The notes under the pieces are model-generated. The model was not told the DNA's origin. It saw only the letters and a program-made list of their open reading frames with translations, and searched no databases. 20,438 nucleotides of DNA from the NCBI GenBank assembly GCA_964615585.1, contig CAZTNS010000048.1:1-20438 (forward strand). The letters run 5' to 3'. How positions within the stretch are numbered: position 1 is the stretch's first letter; each line of letters begins with the position of its first letter. The DNA is from JAQIBY01 sp964615585 (GTDB lineage Bacteria; Bacteroidota; Bacteroidia; Bacteroidales; ML635J-15). Positions 8,399-16,348 of the stretch are shown one piece after another. A program made the translations under genes and the position numbers.

Positions 8399-9298
8399 TT
8401 ATTCCATAGCTGCAGCAAATGCGATTGATAATAATTTAGCCCTTTCGGTATCGGCGCGGGATGTTAGCACAATGGGGACTTTTGCTCCCATGATTACCGC
8501 TGCTGAAGTTGCTCCACCAAGAAAAGCCAGTGTTTTGTAGAGGATATTTGAGGCGTTCAATTCAGGGGCAACAAGGATATCTGCATCACCACCAACCTCG
8601 CTTTCTATGCCTTTTTGTTTACAGGCTTCTTTGCTTACCGTATTGTCCACGGCAAAGGGGCCGTCAATGATACAGTTTTTAATTTGGTTACGTTTATTCA
8701 TCACTGAAAGCATAGAAGCATGTACAGTGGATTCAATTTTTGGATTCACGGTTTCCACAGGCCCTAAAATGGCCACTTTTGGAATTTTCACACCAATTCC
8801 ATGCATGGCTTCCACTGCATTGTTTACAATAGCTACTTTATCATTGAACTCCGGCGCCACATTCATTGCAGCGTCAGTAACACCAAGCAGTTTATGATAA
8901 TAAGGGGACTCAAACAATGCAAAATGGCTCAAAGTAGAACCTTTGCGTAACCCATATTCTTTATCAAGCACAGCTTTTAGGATCACAGCGGTAGCAACCA
9001 GCCCTTTCATAAGCACTTCTGCTTTTCCCTCTTTAATGAGTTTCACCGCCCGCTGGCATGCTTTTTTGTCGTCAGGCTCATGGATGATCTCAATCTTACC
9101 TGCATCCATGTTAATTTTATCAACCACAGCTTTTATCTTTTCAGCATCTCCAACCAGTACAGGTGAAACAATGTTTTTATCCATTGCTTCTTTTACGGCG
9201 GCAAGCACATGTGCATCTGCGGCTGCTGCCACCACCATTCTTCTTGTTTTCTTTTCCTGAGCGATACCAATCAACTCATCAAGCTTTTTCAGTGCCAT
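8399..9298 (-). CDS. ptb: Phosphate butyryltransferase
   Basis: This 299-residue member of the Pta/Ptb family swaps CoA for phosphate on butyryl-CoA or branched acyl-CoAs, giving the acyl-phosphate used by Buk. Seen: an N-terminal domain with VVAAAADAHVLAAVKEA and PVLVGDAEKI, the central VLMKGLVATAVILKAVLDKE, and the C-terminal VPIVLTSRADTERAKLLSIA (274-293) typical of Ptb. In true Pta the corresponding end reads SRGCSVSDIV. Length matches Clostridium Ptb (~300 residues). It sits 99 bp downstream of ackA with a weak hairpin in the gap, and 16 bp upstream of buk, the usual Ptb-Buk pairing. Chain-length preference cannot be deduced. Confidence 0.93.
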   Translation of the reverse strand: MALKKLDELIGIAQEKKTRRMVVAAAADAHVLAAVKEAMDKNIVSPVLVGDAEKIKAVVDKINMDAGKIEIIHEPDDKKACQRAVKLIKEGKAEVLMKGLVATAVILKAVLDKEYGLRKGSTLSHFALFESPYYHKLLGVTDAAMNVAPEFNDKVAIVNNAVEAMHGIGVKIPKVAILGPVETVNPKIESTVHASMLSVMNKRNQIKNCIIDGPFAVDNTVSKEACKQKGIESEVGGDADILVAPELNASNILYKTLAFLGGATSAAVIMGAKVPIVLTSRADTERAKLLSIAFAAAME

Positions 9299-9336
9299 AT
9301 TTAATCTATTTTGAGTTATACCAATGATAATTTACT

Positions 9337-9355
9337 AAAAGCCTTCTATTAAGGC
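9337..9355 (-). terminator. Weak hairpin with short U-run in the ackA-ptb gap
   Basis: Read on the minus strand: GCCTT, a 5-nt loop, AAGGC, then TTTT. The stem is only 5 bp, so it may be a leaky terminator or attenuator between the acetate and butyrate gene pairs, or chance. No convincing promoter for ptb was found in the rest of the 99-bp gap. Confidence 0.25.
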
Positions 9356-9397
9356 AATAACATTAATATGATATCACCATAAATAAACAAAATTGTG

Positions 9398-10603
9398 CTA
9401 CAATTCAGACACAATCCGTTTTGTGTCCCTGGCAATCACGAGCTCCTCGTTTGTTGTTACCACCATGGCTTTGACCCTGGATTTTTCTTTGCTTACCATC
9501 AGGCAATCTTCACCGCGGCAATCGTTGGCTTCCGGATCAAAATCCACACCGATAAAATCCATTTTCGACAGGACACGCTCTCTGGTATTTGAATCATTCT
9601 CACCAATACCACCTGTAAAAATAATCAGGTCGAGCCCATTCATAACAGCCGCATAGGAGCCTATGTATTTGCGCACACGGTGAGCAAACATCTCTTTAGC
9701 CAAATCAGCACGGTGGTTACCGGCATCAGCAGCTTCATCAAGGTCACGCATATCGCTTGAAACGCCTGAAAATCCTTTCAGTCCGCTTTTCTTGTTGATG
9801 AGGTTGTTGGCTTCTGGAATGCTTAGGTTCTCTTTTTCCATCAAGTGGAGTAAACCACCCAGGTCAAAATCGCCAACGCGTGTCCCCATCATAAGGCCTT
9901 CAACCGGGGTGAATCCCATGCTTGTATCCACAGATTTTCCCTTGTCGATAGCGCATATCGAAGCACCGTTACCAAGATGACAGGTGATTATTTTTTTATC
10001 GTTAACGTTCCAGTTAAGTTTATCACAGGCTTTCTGTGCCACAAATTTATGGCTTGTTCCATGAAAACCATACCGGCGAAGTTTATATTTTTCATAATAC
10101 TTGTACGGAATGGGATAATGAAAAGCATATTCCGGCATTGACTGGTGAAATGATGTATCAAATACCGCTACCTGATTCACTTCAGGCAATAATTTTTCCA
10201 TGGCTTCGATGCCCTTCAGGTTAGCGGGATTATGCAAAGGTGCAAGGCCGCAACATTCTCCGATATACACCTTAGCCTGTGCGTTGATATAACTGCTTTC
10301 GCTAAAGAACTCCCCTCCGTGCGCCACGCGGTGTCCCACTGCATTAATTTCTTCGAGGTTTTCAATGACACCATGTTCCTGATCGGTCAATGCATCCAGT
10401 AACAGATTGATACCTATGGTATGATCAGCAATGGGAATATGCATTTCATAAGGGTCTTTTCCTGGCCGTTTGTGTGTCAGCACCCCTTCTTCCAGGCCGA
10501 TACGTTCAAGCAGGCCTTTTGCAAGCAGCAAAGGCTCATCATTCATTTCCAGCATTTGATATTTGATGCTGGAACTTCCACAATTTAAAACTAATATTTT
10601 CAT
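9398..10603 (-). CDS. ackA: Acetate kinase
   Basis: This 401-residue cytoplasmic enzyme makes acetate and ATP from acetyl-phosphate and ADP, and also runs in reverse. The ASKHA fold residues are present: LNCGSSSIKYQ (N7, S10, S12, K14), GHRVAHGG (R92), FDTSFH (D149), RYGFHGTSH (H181), CHLGNGASICAI (209-219) and MGTRVGDFDLGG (R242). These correspond to the catalytic and binding residues known from Methanosarcina AckA. IFTGGIGEN and TTNEELVIA close the protein. It follows pta by 18 bp, the classic pta-ackA pairing, and is followed after 99 bp by the ptb-buk pair. Confidence 0.97.
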   Translation of the reverse strand: MKILVLNCGSSSIKYQMLEMNDEPLLLAKGLLERIGLEEGVLTHKRPGKDPYEMHIPIADHTIGINLLLDALTDQEHGVIENLEEINAVGHRVAHGGEFFSESSYINAQAKVYIGECCGLAPLHNPANLKGIEAMEKLLPEVNQVAVFDTSFHQSMPEYAFHYPIPYKYYEKYKLRRYGFHGTSHKFVAQKACDKLNWNVNDKKIITCHLGNGASICAIDKGKSVDTSMGFTPVEGLMMGTRVGDFDLGGLLHLMEKENLSIPEANNLINKKSGLKGFSGVSSDMRDLDEAADAGNHRADLAKEMFAHRVRKYIGSYAAVMNGLDLIIFTGGIGENDSNTRERVLSKMDFIGVDFDPEANDCRGEDCLMVSKEKSRVKAMVVTTNEELVIARDTKRIVSEL

Positions 10604-10621
10604 ATATCTATATTTATAATT

Positions 10622-11626
10622 TTATTCACTTTTGGCTGCCTGATTTGCAGTAATGGCTACAAGGTTTACAATGTCACTGACAGAACATCCGCGGGAAAGG
10701 TCATTGATGGGTGCTGCCATACCCTGTAAGACAGGCCCGATTGCCTCCGCTCCTGCCATGCGTTGAACCAGTTTGTAGGCAATGTTCCCGGTTTCCAAGG
10801 TCGGAAATACCAGTACATTAGCTTTTCCGGCTATTTTACTGTCCGGGGCTTTCTTTTTACCAATTGCCTCAATAATGGCAGCGTCTGCCTGCAACTCGCC
10901 ATCAATTTTTAAACCGGGTGATTTCCGTTTGGCAATAGATGTGGCTTCCACCACTTTATCCACCATGTCATGTTTTGCTGATCCTTTGGTTGAAAAACTG
11001 AGCATAGCCACACGCGGGTCCATTTCCCCAATAGCTGTGGCTGTTTCAGCCGTACACACAGCGATTTCAGCCAGCTCCTCTGCGGTGGGATCAGGGTGCA
11101 CAGCGCAATCAGCAAAAACAATCAAACCATCGTCTCCAAATTGCTTATCTTGTAGTATCATAAAAAAGGCACCGGAAACCACGCTTATACCCGGTTTGGT
11201 TTTTACGATCTGAAATGCAGGCCGCAACACATCACCGGTTGCATTCATTGCTCCGGCAACTTCTCCGTCTGCATCACCCTGTTTGATCATCATTACCGAA
11301 AAATACAAAGGATCAAGCAAGGCTTTTTTTGCCTTTTCTGCATCCATTCCTTTGTGTTTACGTAATTCCACCAGCTTATCAACATAATTATTCATTTTCT
11401 CAAAGTTGGCAGGATCATAAATAACTGCTTCATGGATGTGAGATAATTTCAGTTCTGAAGCTTTTGCTTTAATTTCTTCCGGGGATCCAATAAGTATAGG
11501 AACAGCAATATTCTCTTCAATAATTTGATCAGCTGCTTTTAAGGTTCTTTCTTCAAGGCTTTCGGGAAGTACAATGCGTTTTTTGTGTTTTCTGGCGTTT
11601 TCTTTAACTTTTTTTATTAAATCCAT
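10622..11626 (-). CDS. pta: Phosphate acetyltransferase
   Basis: This 334-residue short-form Pta, lacking the N-terminal regulatory domains of the ~700-residue enterobacterial type, converts acetyl-CoA plus phosphate to acetyl-phosphate and CoA. Seen: KKRIVLPESLEERTLKAA at the start, GDADGEVAGAMNATGDVLRPAFQ in the middle, NVLVFPTLETGNIAYKLVQR, and the family signature SRGCSVSDIV (311-320). It is the first gene of the minus-strand pta-ackA-ptb-buk-ridA series. The 119-bp gap to the preceding FAH gene contains a promoter candidate, so the cluster probably starts here. Confidence 0.97.
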   Translation of the reverse strand: MDLIKKVKENARKHKKRIVLPESLEERTLKAADQIIEENIAVPILIGSPEEIKAKASELKLSHIHEAVIYDPANFEKMNNYVDKLVELRKHKGMDAEKAKKALLDPLYFSVMMIKQGDADGEVAGAMNATGDVLRPAFQIVKTKPGISVVSGAFFMILQDKQFGDDGLIVFADCAVHPDPTAEELAEIAVCTAETATAIGEMDPRVAMLSFSTKGSAKHDMVDKVVEATSIAKRKSPGLKIDGELQADAAIIEAIGKKKAPDSKIAGKANVLVFPTLETGNIAYKLVQRMAGAEAIGPVLQGMAAPINDLSRGCSVSDIVNLVAITANQAAKSE

Positions 11627-11668
11627 TGACTATCTGATATTTATAATTAGACATTCATATAAGCCTAA

Positions 11669-11676
11669 CAAAATTA
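11669..11676 (-). promoter_or_regulatory. Possible -7 element for pta
   Basis: TAATTTTG on the minus strand matches the Bacteroidota TAnnTTTG consensus, 42 bp before the pta start codon. No TTTG is found 20 nt upstream, so only half the promoter is supported. The remainder of the 11627-11745 gap is AT-rich and otherwise featureless. Confidence 0.3.
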
Positions 11677-11745
11677 AAAAAATTGTTCAGTTTTTGGCAT
11701 GATTTTTTACCGGAACGATAAACTTAAACATGTTATAAAACAGGT

Positions 11746-12357
11746 TTATTTAATTTGGCACCTGAGCAAGGTTTCATTGCCAATCCCTGCAGTAATAAAA
11801 TCATTCGCTTGTACAGGCCCCACTCCGGCGGGTGTGCCGGTAAAAATAAAGTCTCCTGTTTTTAGCGTCATAAAGCGGGACACAAAGGCAATGATTTTCT
11901 CAGGGGAAAAAATCATATCATGGGTGTATCCTGATTGCACGATTTCCCCGTTTTTATTCAACCAAAAGTGCAGGTTTTTATTGGCTTTAAAAGGGGCAGG
12001 GTCAATCCACGATCCCACCCAGGCAGATTGATCAAAGGATTTTGATATTTCCCAGGGCAAGCCTTTTGCCTTACATTCATGTTGCAAATCCCTTGCTGTA
12101 AAATCAATTCCCACCGTAATGGCATCAATGTACCTATGGGCAAATCCCCTCTGAATGCTACGCCCCAGTTTACCAATTCTTAACACAATCTCAACTTCAT
12201 AGTGTACATCATCAGAAAAATCCGGGATAAAAAAAGGATTGTGTCCTTTTTGCAGGCAGGAGTCGGCTTTCAGGAAAAAAACAGGGTGCTCTTCAGCGCC
12301 TGAGTGCATCTCTTTATTGTGTTCAGCGTAATTTTTTCCGATGCAAATGATTTTCAT
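11746..12357 (-). CDS. Fumarylacetoacetate hydrolase (FAH) family protein
   Basis: This 203-residue single-domain FAH protein belongs to a family that hydrolyses or decarboxylates 2-keto/acylpyruvate compounds (acylpyruvase, fumarylpyruvate hydrolase or oxaloacetate decarboxylase in different members). Seen: IGKNYAEHNKEM at the N-terminus, PVFFLKADSC, the metal-binding HYEVEIVLRIG (E54, E56) with a third ligand in GIDFTARD (D85), and the closing GDFIFTGTPAGVGPV (168-182). I used the ATG at 12357 because the longer frame from 12408 would read through the repeat arm at 12392-12421 and adds residues not found in the family. It is read in the same direction as pta, 119 bp upstream of it. The exact substrate is unknown. 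Confidence 0.9.
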   Translation of the reverse strand: MKIICIGKNYAEHNKEMHSGAEEHPVFFLKADSCLQKGHNPFFIPDFSDDVHYEVEIVLRIGKLGRSIQRGFAHRYIDAITVGIDFTARDLQHECKAKGLPWEISKSFDQSAWVGSWIDPAPFKANKNLHFWLNKNGEIVQSGYTHDMIFSPEKIIAFVSRFMTLKTGDFIFTGTPAGVGPVQANDFITAGIGNETLLRCQIK

Positions 12358-12391
12358 TTTTGTAATGAATAAATCGTTAGTAAAAATGTTC

Positions 12392-12421
12392 TGCCACAGA
12401 TTACACAAATTGACACAGATT
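12392..12421. repeat. Left inverted-repeat arm of the GxxExxY module
   Basis: A 30-bp sequence TGCCACAGATTACACAAATT plus GACACAGATT, made of three ~10-nt CACA(G/A)ATT-type units. It pairs with 13007-13036 in inverted orientation, 25 of 30 matching without gaps. It lies 35 bp upstream of the FAH start codon. Confidence 0.85.
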
Positions 12422-12539
12422 TTTAAATGGCTTAAAGTTTATATTTCTATAAATGTTGGCAGAAAATCCAGAATTTAAACTTTGAACTTCTCGGTTTATC
12501 CCTGACAGTCGTATTTACAAGCCGTAGCAGACAGGAGGT

Positions 12540-12956
12540 TTAGGTTAATATGACTCTTTTAAAAGTGAGTGAATCTTCCCCAAAATTTATTATCAAACCA
12601 ATATTTAATTTTGAGCAAGCCAAATAATTAATTGTTTGTTTAACATCTGCATCATAAATTCCTGATTGTGCTTTTATTTCCAAGATCAATTCTCCAAAAA
12701 CAACAAAATCAGCATTGTATTTTCTTTTTAAAAATTGTCCTTTATATTCAATGGGATAAGATTTTTCCCTTTCATAAAGAACTAAATTATTCGTAAATTC
12801 CAATTCCAGAGCGTCTTTATAAACTATTTCTAAAAATCCCTTTCCCAATGTTTTATGAACCTCCATTGCTAAACCGATAATTTCATATGTTTCTTTACGC
12901 AATGGAAATTTTTCTTTTCTCGCGTAAAACTTTTCAGGTTCTTCAATTGTTAACAT
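12540..12956 (-). CDS. GxxExxY protein (PDDEXK_3 family), possible nuclease
   Basis: This 138-residue protein carries the defining motif GFLEIVY (G40, E43, Y46) after the helix EIIGLAMEVHKTLGKG. It also has a PD-(D/E)XK-like core: D83 in YNADFVVF and E93-x-K95 in LILEIKAQ, followed by QTINYLACSKLNIGLIINFG. The family is common in Bacteroidota, cyanobacteria and candidate phyla. Its function is not established to my knowledge; the fold suggests DNA binding or cleavage. The gene is more AT-rich than its neighbours and sits between inverted repeats at 12392-12421 and 13007-13036. Nothing links it functionally to the FAH or exonuclease genes on either side. The 12422-12539 stretch downstream holds only a minor AAAGTTTA/TAAACTTT inverted pair. 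Confidence 0.9.
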   Translation of the reverse strand: MLTIEEPEKFYARKEKFPLRKETYEIIGLAMEVHKTLGKGFLEIVYKDALELEFTNNLVLYEREKSYPIEYKGQFLKRKYNADFVVFGELILEIKAQSGIYDADVKQTINYLACSKLNIGLIINFGEDSLTFKRVILT

Positions 12957-12960
12957 ATTT

Positions 12961-13036
12961 ATTTCTGTGAATGTGAATTATATCTGTGAAAAAATTAAGT
13001 ACCTTTAATTTGTGTTAATCAGTGAAATCTGTGGCA
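12961..13036. repeat. Right repeat array of the GxxExxY module, with inverted arm at 13007-13036
   Basis: The outer 30 bp (13007-13036) is the inverted partner of 12392-12421. Between it and the GxxExxY start codon are further degenerate units on the plus strand: TTCTGTGAATGTGAA at 12963-12977 and ATCTGTGAA at 12982-12990. The CTGTG-type unit therefore recurs about five times in 76 bp. Confidence 0.75.
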
Positions 13037-13073
13037 CATGTGTTATCAATAAGTTAAGTTAATTATTAGTAAC

Positions 13074-13847
13074 TTATTTTTTATTTTTCATTTCCCTTAA
13101 TTTGATGTTTGTCAGCACCTTTTTTGTGTACAAAGGAAAATCACCTTTCATCATCCATCCGTAATAGGCAGGGTCTTTACTAAGCACATCTTCTACAGGC
13201 ATATTTTTATATTTTCCAAAATTAAATACCTCCTGTTTCTTATCGTTGTACACGATCCGGCCGGCAAAATCCACATTGTGTTTGTGAGCAGAAAATTCTG
13301 ACAGGGAATCAATATCTGCTTTCAAAGCCTTATAGTGCTCTACCTGTGCATCCAGTATTTCAAAGGTAGCCACGGTATCAGCCATGGCTGAATGAGCATT
13401 GACCAGCTTTTTTTTACAATAAAATTTATACGCAGCACCTAAGGTGCGTTGTTCCATTTTATGAAAAATCACCTGTACATCAATGGCTTTATGGCGTTTC
13501 AAATCAACATCCACATCGGCGCGGATAAATTCTTCGGCCAGCATGGGGATATCAAATTTATTGGAATTGAATCCTGCAATATCACAACCTTCAATGAAAC
13601 CGGCAAATTTTTTGGCCACCTGTTTAAAGGTAGGGGAATTTTCCACATCTGCATCCGATATACCATGAATGCGTGTAGTTTCTTCGGGTATCGGTATCTC
13701 AGGATTGATGCGTTGTAATTTTGTTTCCTGACTGCCATCAGGAAAAAGCTTCAAAAAAGCAATTTCGACAATCCTGTCTTTAGCAATGTTCATACCGGTT
13801 GATTCGATATCGAAAAATACTAAGGGCTTTGTCAATTCAAGATTCAT
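13074..13847 (-). CDS. DEDDh 3'-5' exonuclease (DnaQ-like) with ExoX-like C-terminal module
   Basis: I chose the ATG at 13847 (257 residues, MNLELTKPLVFFDIEST). The alternative at 13856 adds only three residues. The five catalytic acid/histidine positions of the DEDDh family are in place: D13 and E15 in FFDIEST, D99 in GFNSNKFD, H152 and D157 in NAHSAMADT. This predicts a metal-dependent 3'-5' DNA or RNA exonuclease, possibly with a proofreading or repair role. After a linker, residues ~207-248 (FNFGKYKNMPVEDVL..DPAYYGWM) form a small module like the C-terminal part of exonuclease-X-type proteins, absent from plain DnaQ epsilon. It is read after dnaN with a 39-bp gap, so cotranscription with the sliding clamp is likely. 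Confidence 0.92.
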   Translation of the reverse strand: MNLELTKPLVFFDIESTGMNIAKDRIVEIAFLKLFPDGSQETKLQRINPEIPIPEETTRIHGISDADVENSPTFKQVAKKFAGFIEGCDIAGFNSNKFDIPMLAEEFIRADVDVDLKRHKAIDVQVIFHKMEQRTLGAAYKFYCKKKLVNAHSAMADTVATFEILDAQVEHYKALKADIDSLSEFSAHKHNVDFAGRIVYNDKKQEVFNFGKYKNMPVEDVLSKDPAYYGWMMKGDFPLYTKKVLTNIKLREMKNKK

Positions 13848-13886
13848 AAAAAACAAAAAATCGCAGGCCTATGCCCAATTAAAAAA

Positions 13887-15017
13887 CTAGTTATTGATCA
13901 TCATGGGCATCAACAACATGAGTATATCTTCATCGGTGTTATCATTATCCTTTGGCAGAATGAGTCCTGCACGGGTAGGATCAGAGACCTCCAGACAAAC
14001 TTCTTCGGTACTCAGGTTGGTTAATATTTCAAGCAGAAAAAGGGATTTGAAACCTATTGTCATTTCTTCACCTTCGTATTGACAGGCAATGTCTTCTTTT
14101 GCTGATATAGAATAATCAATATCCTGCGCAGAAATGGTCAACCTGTTTCCGGATATGCTTAATTTAACAAGGTTACTGGCTTGATTAGAAAATATTGAGA
14201 CACGTTTAAGTGTATTGTAGAATTCAACACGGTCAACAATCATTTTATAGGGATTCTCTGTTGGGATAACAGAATTATAACTTGGGTAATTGCCTTCGAT
14301 GAGCCTGCAAACCAAATTAAAACCCATAAAACTGAAGATAGCATTTTTATCATCAAATTCAATTGTCAGTTCATCTTCGGCTTTTGTGACAATGTTTTTT
14401 AATATAGCTGCCGGTTTTTTTGGCAACACAAAAGATGCTTCCATATCGGCGGTGGCATCTTTGCGGCGATACCGTACAAGCTTATGTGAGTCAGATGCCA
14501 CAAATGTCATGCTATCGGGGGAAATTTCAATGAGTATCCCGTTCATTATCGGCCTCAATTCGTCATCTGCGGTTGCAAAAATACTACTGGTAAGGCCTGT
14601 AAATAAGATTTCCGGTTCAACATTAATACGGTTAACCTGATCCTGCTTTAATTCGGGTATTTTTGGAAAATCTTCACCACTTTGTCCAACAAGGCTGAAC
14701 TTCCCATTTTCAGATGTGATGTCCATTTTAAGATTTTCGGGATCAATTTGGAATGTCAGTGGCTGTTCGGGGAACTCTTTAAGAATCTCGAGGATTTTCT
14801 TTGAATCAATCGCCACTAAGACATCCCCTTCTACACTATCAGGTTTAATGCTTGTTGTTAGTGTTGTTTCCAGATCTGATGCCGTAATTTTCAGGTTATC
14901 ATCCTCTACTTTGAAGAGGAAGTTATCCAGGATCGGCAAGGTATTTTTGCTATTAACAACCTTACTTACCAGTTGTAATCTATTTAGCAATGTGGTACTT
15001 GAAATTACAAAATTCAT
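13887..15017 (-). CDS. dnaN: DNA polymerase III beta subunit (sliding clamp)
   Basis: At 376 residues this is the usual length for Bacteroidota DnaN, which has three clamp domains of ~120 residues each. Seen: MNFVISSTTLLNRLQLVSKV and NTLPILDNFLF at the start, DELRPIMNGILIE and VASDSHKLVRY in domain 2, VCRLIEGNYPSYNSVIP leading into domain 3, and the C-terminal LMLLMPM ending that forms part of the partner-binding pocket. The dimeric ring tethers DNA polymerase III to DNA. No dnaA or recF lies nearby. It is preceded on the same strand by the gldF-gldG-DUF4340 genes and followed by an exonuclease gene. Confidence 0.97.
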   Translation of the reverse strand: MNFVISSTTLLNRLQLVSKVVNSKNTLPILDNFLFKVEDDNLKITASDLETTLTTSIKPDSVEGDVLVAIDSKKILEILKEFPEQPLTFQIDPENLKMDITSENGKFSLVGQSGEDFPKIPELKQDQVNRINVEPEILFTGLTSSIFATADDELRPIMNGILIEISPDSMTFVASDSHKLVRYRRKDATADMEASFVLPKKPAAILKNIVTKAEDELTIEFDDKNAIFSFMGFNLVCRLIEGNYPSYNSVIPTENPYKMIVDRVEFYNTLKRVSIFSNQASNLVKLSISGNRLTISAQDIDYSISAKEDIACQYEGEEMTIGFKSLFLLEILTNLSTEEVCLEVSDPTRAGLILPKDNDNTDEDILMLLMPMMINN

Positions 15018-15038
15018 TTCTCAATATGTTTTAAAAAT

Positions 15039-15046
15039 CAAAGCTA
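15039..15046 (-). promoter_or_regulatory. Possible -7 element for dnaN
   Basis: TAGCTTTG on the minus strand fits TAnnTTTG, 21 bp before the dnaN start codon in the 108-bp gap after the DUF4340 gene. The nearest upstream TTTG is 26 nt away instead of 20, so support is partial. It would let dnaN be expressed apart from the gld genes. Confidence 0.3.
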
Positions 15047-15125
15047 AAAATAGCGTTTTATACTTATTAAATCAAACAAAAAGAATAATTATATCAAATA
15101 TTTATTAACAATACATTCTGAATAA

Positions 15126-16196
15126 TCAGATTTCCAATTGTTTGTTATTTAAGTCCTTCATTTTCAAAGACAAAGGATCAACTGTCCTGTATTGCATAAC
15201 AACAACATTATTGCCTAAAACCCCGTATAACCGATTGATATCATATGGCAAAAGTTTTCCATCCTCATCAAGTTGTTGCTTTACATTAGGTCGCCGGTAA
15301 CATTTAAGTACCCGGATTTTCCCATCGCTGTCTTTCACCCTGAATAATTGTATTGGTTGTTCGTTATTGAGGGAATCAAGTTTTGGTTGTTGCTTGTCAG
15401 ATGGAATAAAATATTCAAAACCAACATTTTTAAAACGAGACACGAGCATTTTAATAGCAAGTGTATCAAAATTATTTACCGGCTCATCTGATTTTAGTTT
15501 TTCCATTTTATAATCATTGTTTCCTTGAATCACAATCCTGAAACTCTGTTCTTCTTCACGTGGATATTCAATTTCAATTTCGGCAATATCATTCAGGTCA
15601 TAATGAAAAGCTTTTCTTTCGCGCCATTCATTGATGTTGGTATTGTACCTGGTTGTCAAATACCCGCTGAACCCCGGCATAAATACTTCAAACGGAGTGG
15701 ATGAATTTTCAATAAGCATATAGGTTCCCAAATTATTTTGTGTTACCCCCCCTACATAATATACCTTTGCCAGCTTATCATTTTTATAAATTTCACATTT
15801 CACACCATTGGCAGCCATATCGCGAAGTACATAATCCTGTTTTTCTTTTGGTACTGGGTTGGCAACTTCAATCCGGCGGATGGTTTCAAGCAGAACATTC
15901 ACAAAATCCTCTCTGGCAGGGTACTGATCATTCACCGTCCATGAGTCAGCATTTTGCCTTTCAAGCAGAATTTCGTTATTTTCTTTATCTACCAAGAAAA
16001 TTTTATTTACAGCAGCGGTATCTTTTACCGCAAAATCGCGTAACACGGTAAGTGTGGATTTTTTTTGCTCTATAACAAATTTGGTTTTTCCCTCAACATC
16101 AGTCTTTTTTATTTCATAACGGGTAAAAAACAAAATCACCGCGATAATAAGTAAAACCAGAAAACCAATTAGAAATATCAGGTTGATTCTTTTCAT
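15126..16196 (-). CDS. DUF4340 domain-containing membrane-anchored protein
   Basis: This 356-residue protein has one N-terminal membrane segment (about residues 5-26) after a KR start. The rest is predicted outside the cytoplasmic membrane and matches the DUF4340 pattern: an early KSTLTVLRDFAVKD..NKIFLVDKENNEILLERQ segment, the W-T-V-N (DSWTVNDQYPAR) motif, a YYVGGVTQNNLGTYMLIE stretch and late IRVLKCYRRP strands. DUF4340 genes commonly sit beside GldG-type ABC components, as here after gldG with a 152-bp gap (16197-16348, where I see no clear promoter or terminator). It probably works with GldF/GldG as an accessory periplasmic subunit; its biochemical role is unknown. Confidence 0.85.
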   Translation of the reverse strand: MKRINLIFLIGFLVLLIIAVILFFTRYEIKKTDVEGKTKFVIEQKKSTLTVLRDFAVKDTAAVNKIFLVDKENNEILLERQNADSWTVNDQYPAREDFVNVLLETIRRIEVANPVPKEKQDYVLRDMAANGVKCEIYKNDKLAKVYYVGGVTQNNLGTYMLIENSSTPFEVFMPGFSGYLTTRYNTNINEWRERKAFHYDLNDIAEIEIEYPREEEQSFRIVIQGNNDYKMEKLKSDEPVNNFDTLAIKMLVSRFKNVGFEYFIPSDKQQPKLDSLNNEQPIQLFRVKDSDGKIRVLKCYRRPNVKQQLDEDGKLLPYDINRLYGVLGNNVVVMQYRTVDPLSLKMKDLNNKQLEI

Positions 16197-16348
16197 CTTT
16201 ATATAGTTTACAAGATTTCTAAAAATTAATTACTAAGCGTTTTTTTATCTTCCGCTGCGTTTCTCCTTATAATTCAAAACCAATTTATGAATCACTTTAT
16301 TGCTTAACAAAAAATGATTAGGTGTTGTTTTTATTTTATAGGTAAAAA

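Noticed and set aside
8607..9260. Plus-strand frames opposite ptb
   Set aside because: They are serine/threonine/alanine-rich shadows of the ptb codons with no start context or family similarity.
12358..12408. 17-residue N-terminal extension of the FAH protein
   Set aside because: It runs through the inverted-repeat arm and precedes the family-typical start MKIICIGKNYAEH.
12392..13036. CRISPR array or insertion sequence at the repeat block
   Set aside because: The units are ~10 nt without regular spacers, there are no cas genes, and the ORF is not a recognised transposase.
13048..13078. 9-bp inverted repeat AATAAGTTA/TAACTTATT over the exonuclease stop codon
   Set aside because: It is almost all A/T with a 13-nt loop. 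The T-run lies on the plus-strand side, where no gene is read, so it is not a credible terminator for the exonuclease.
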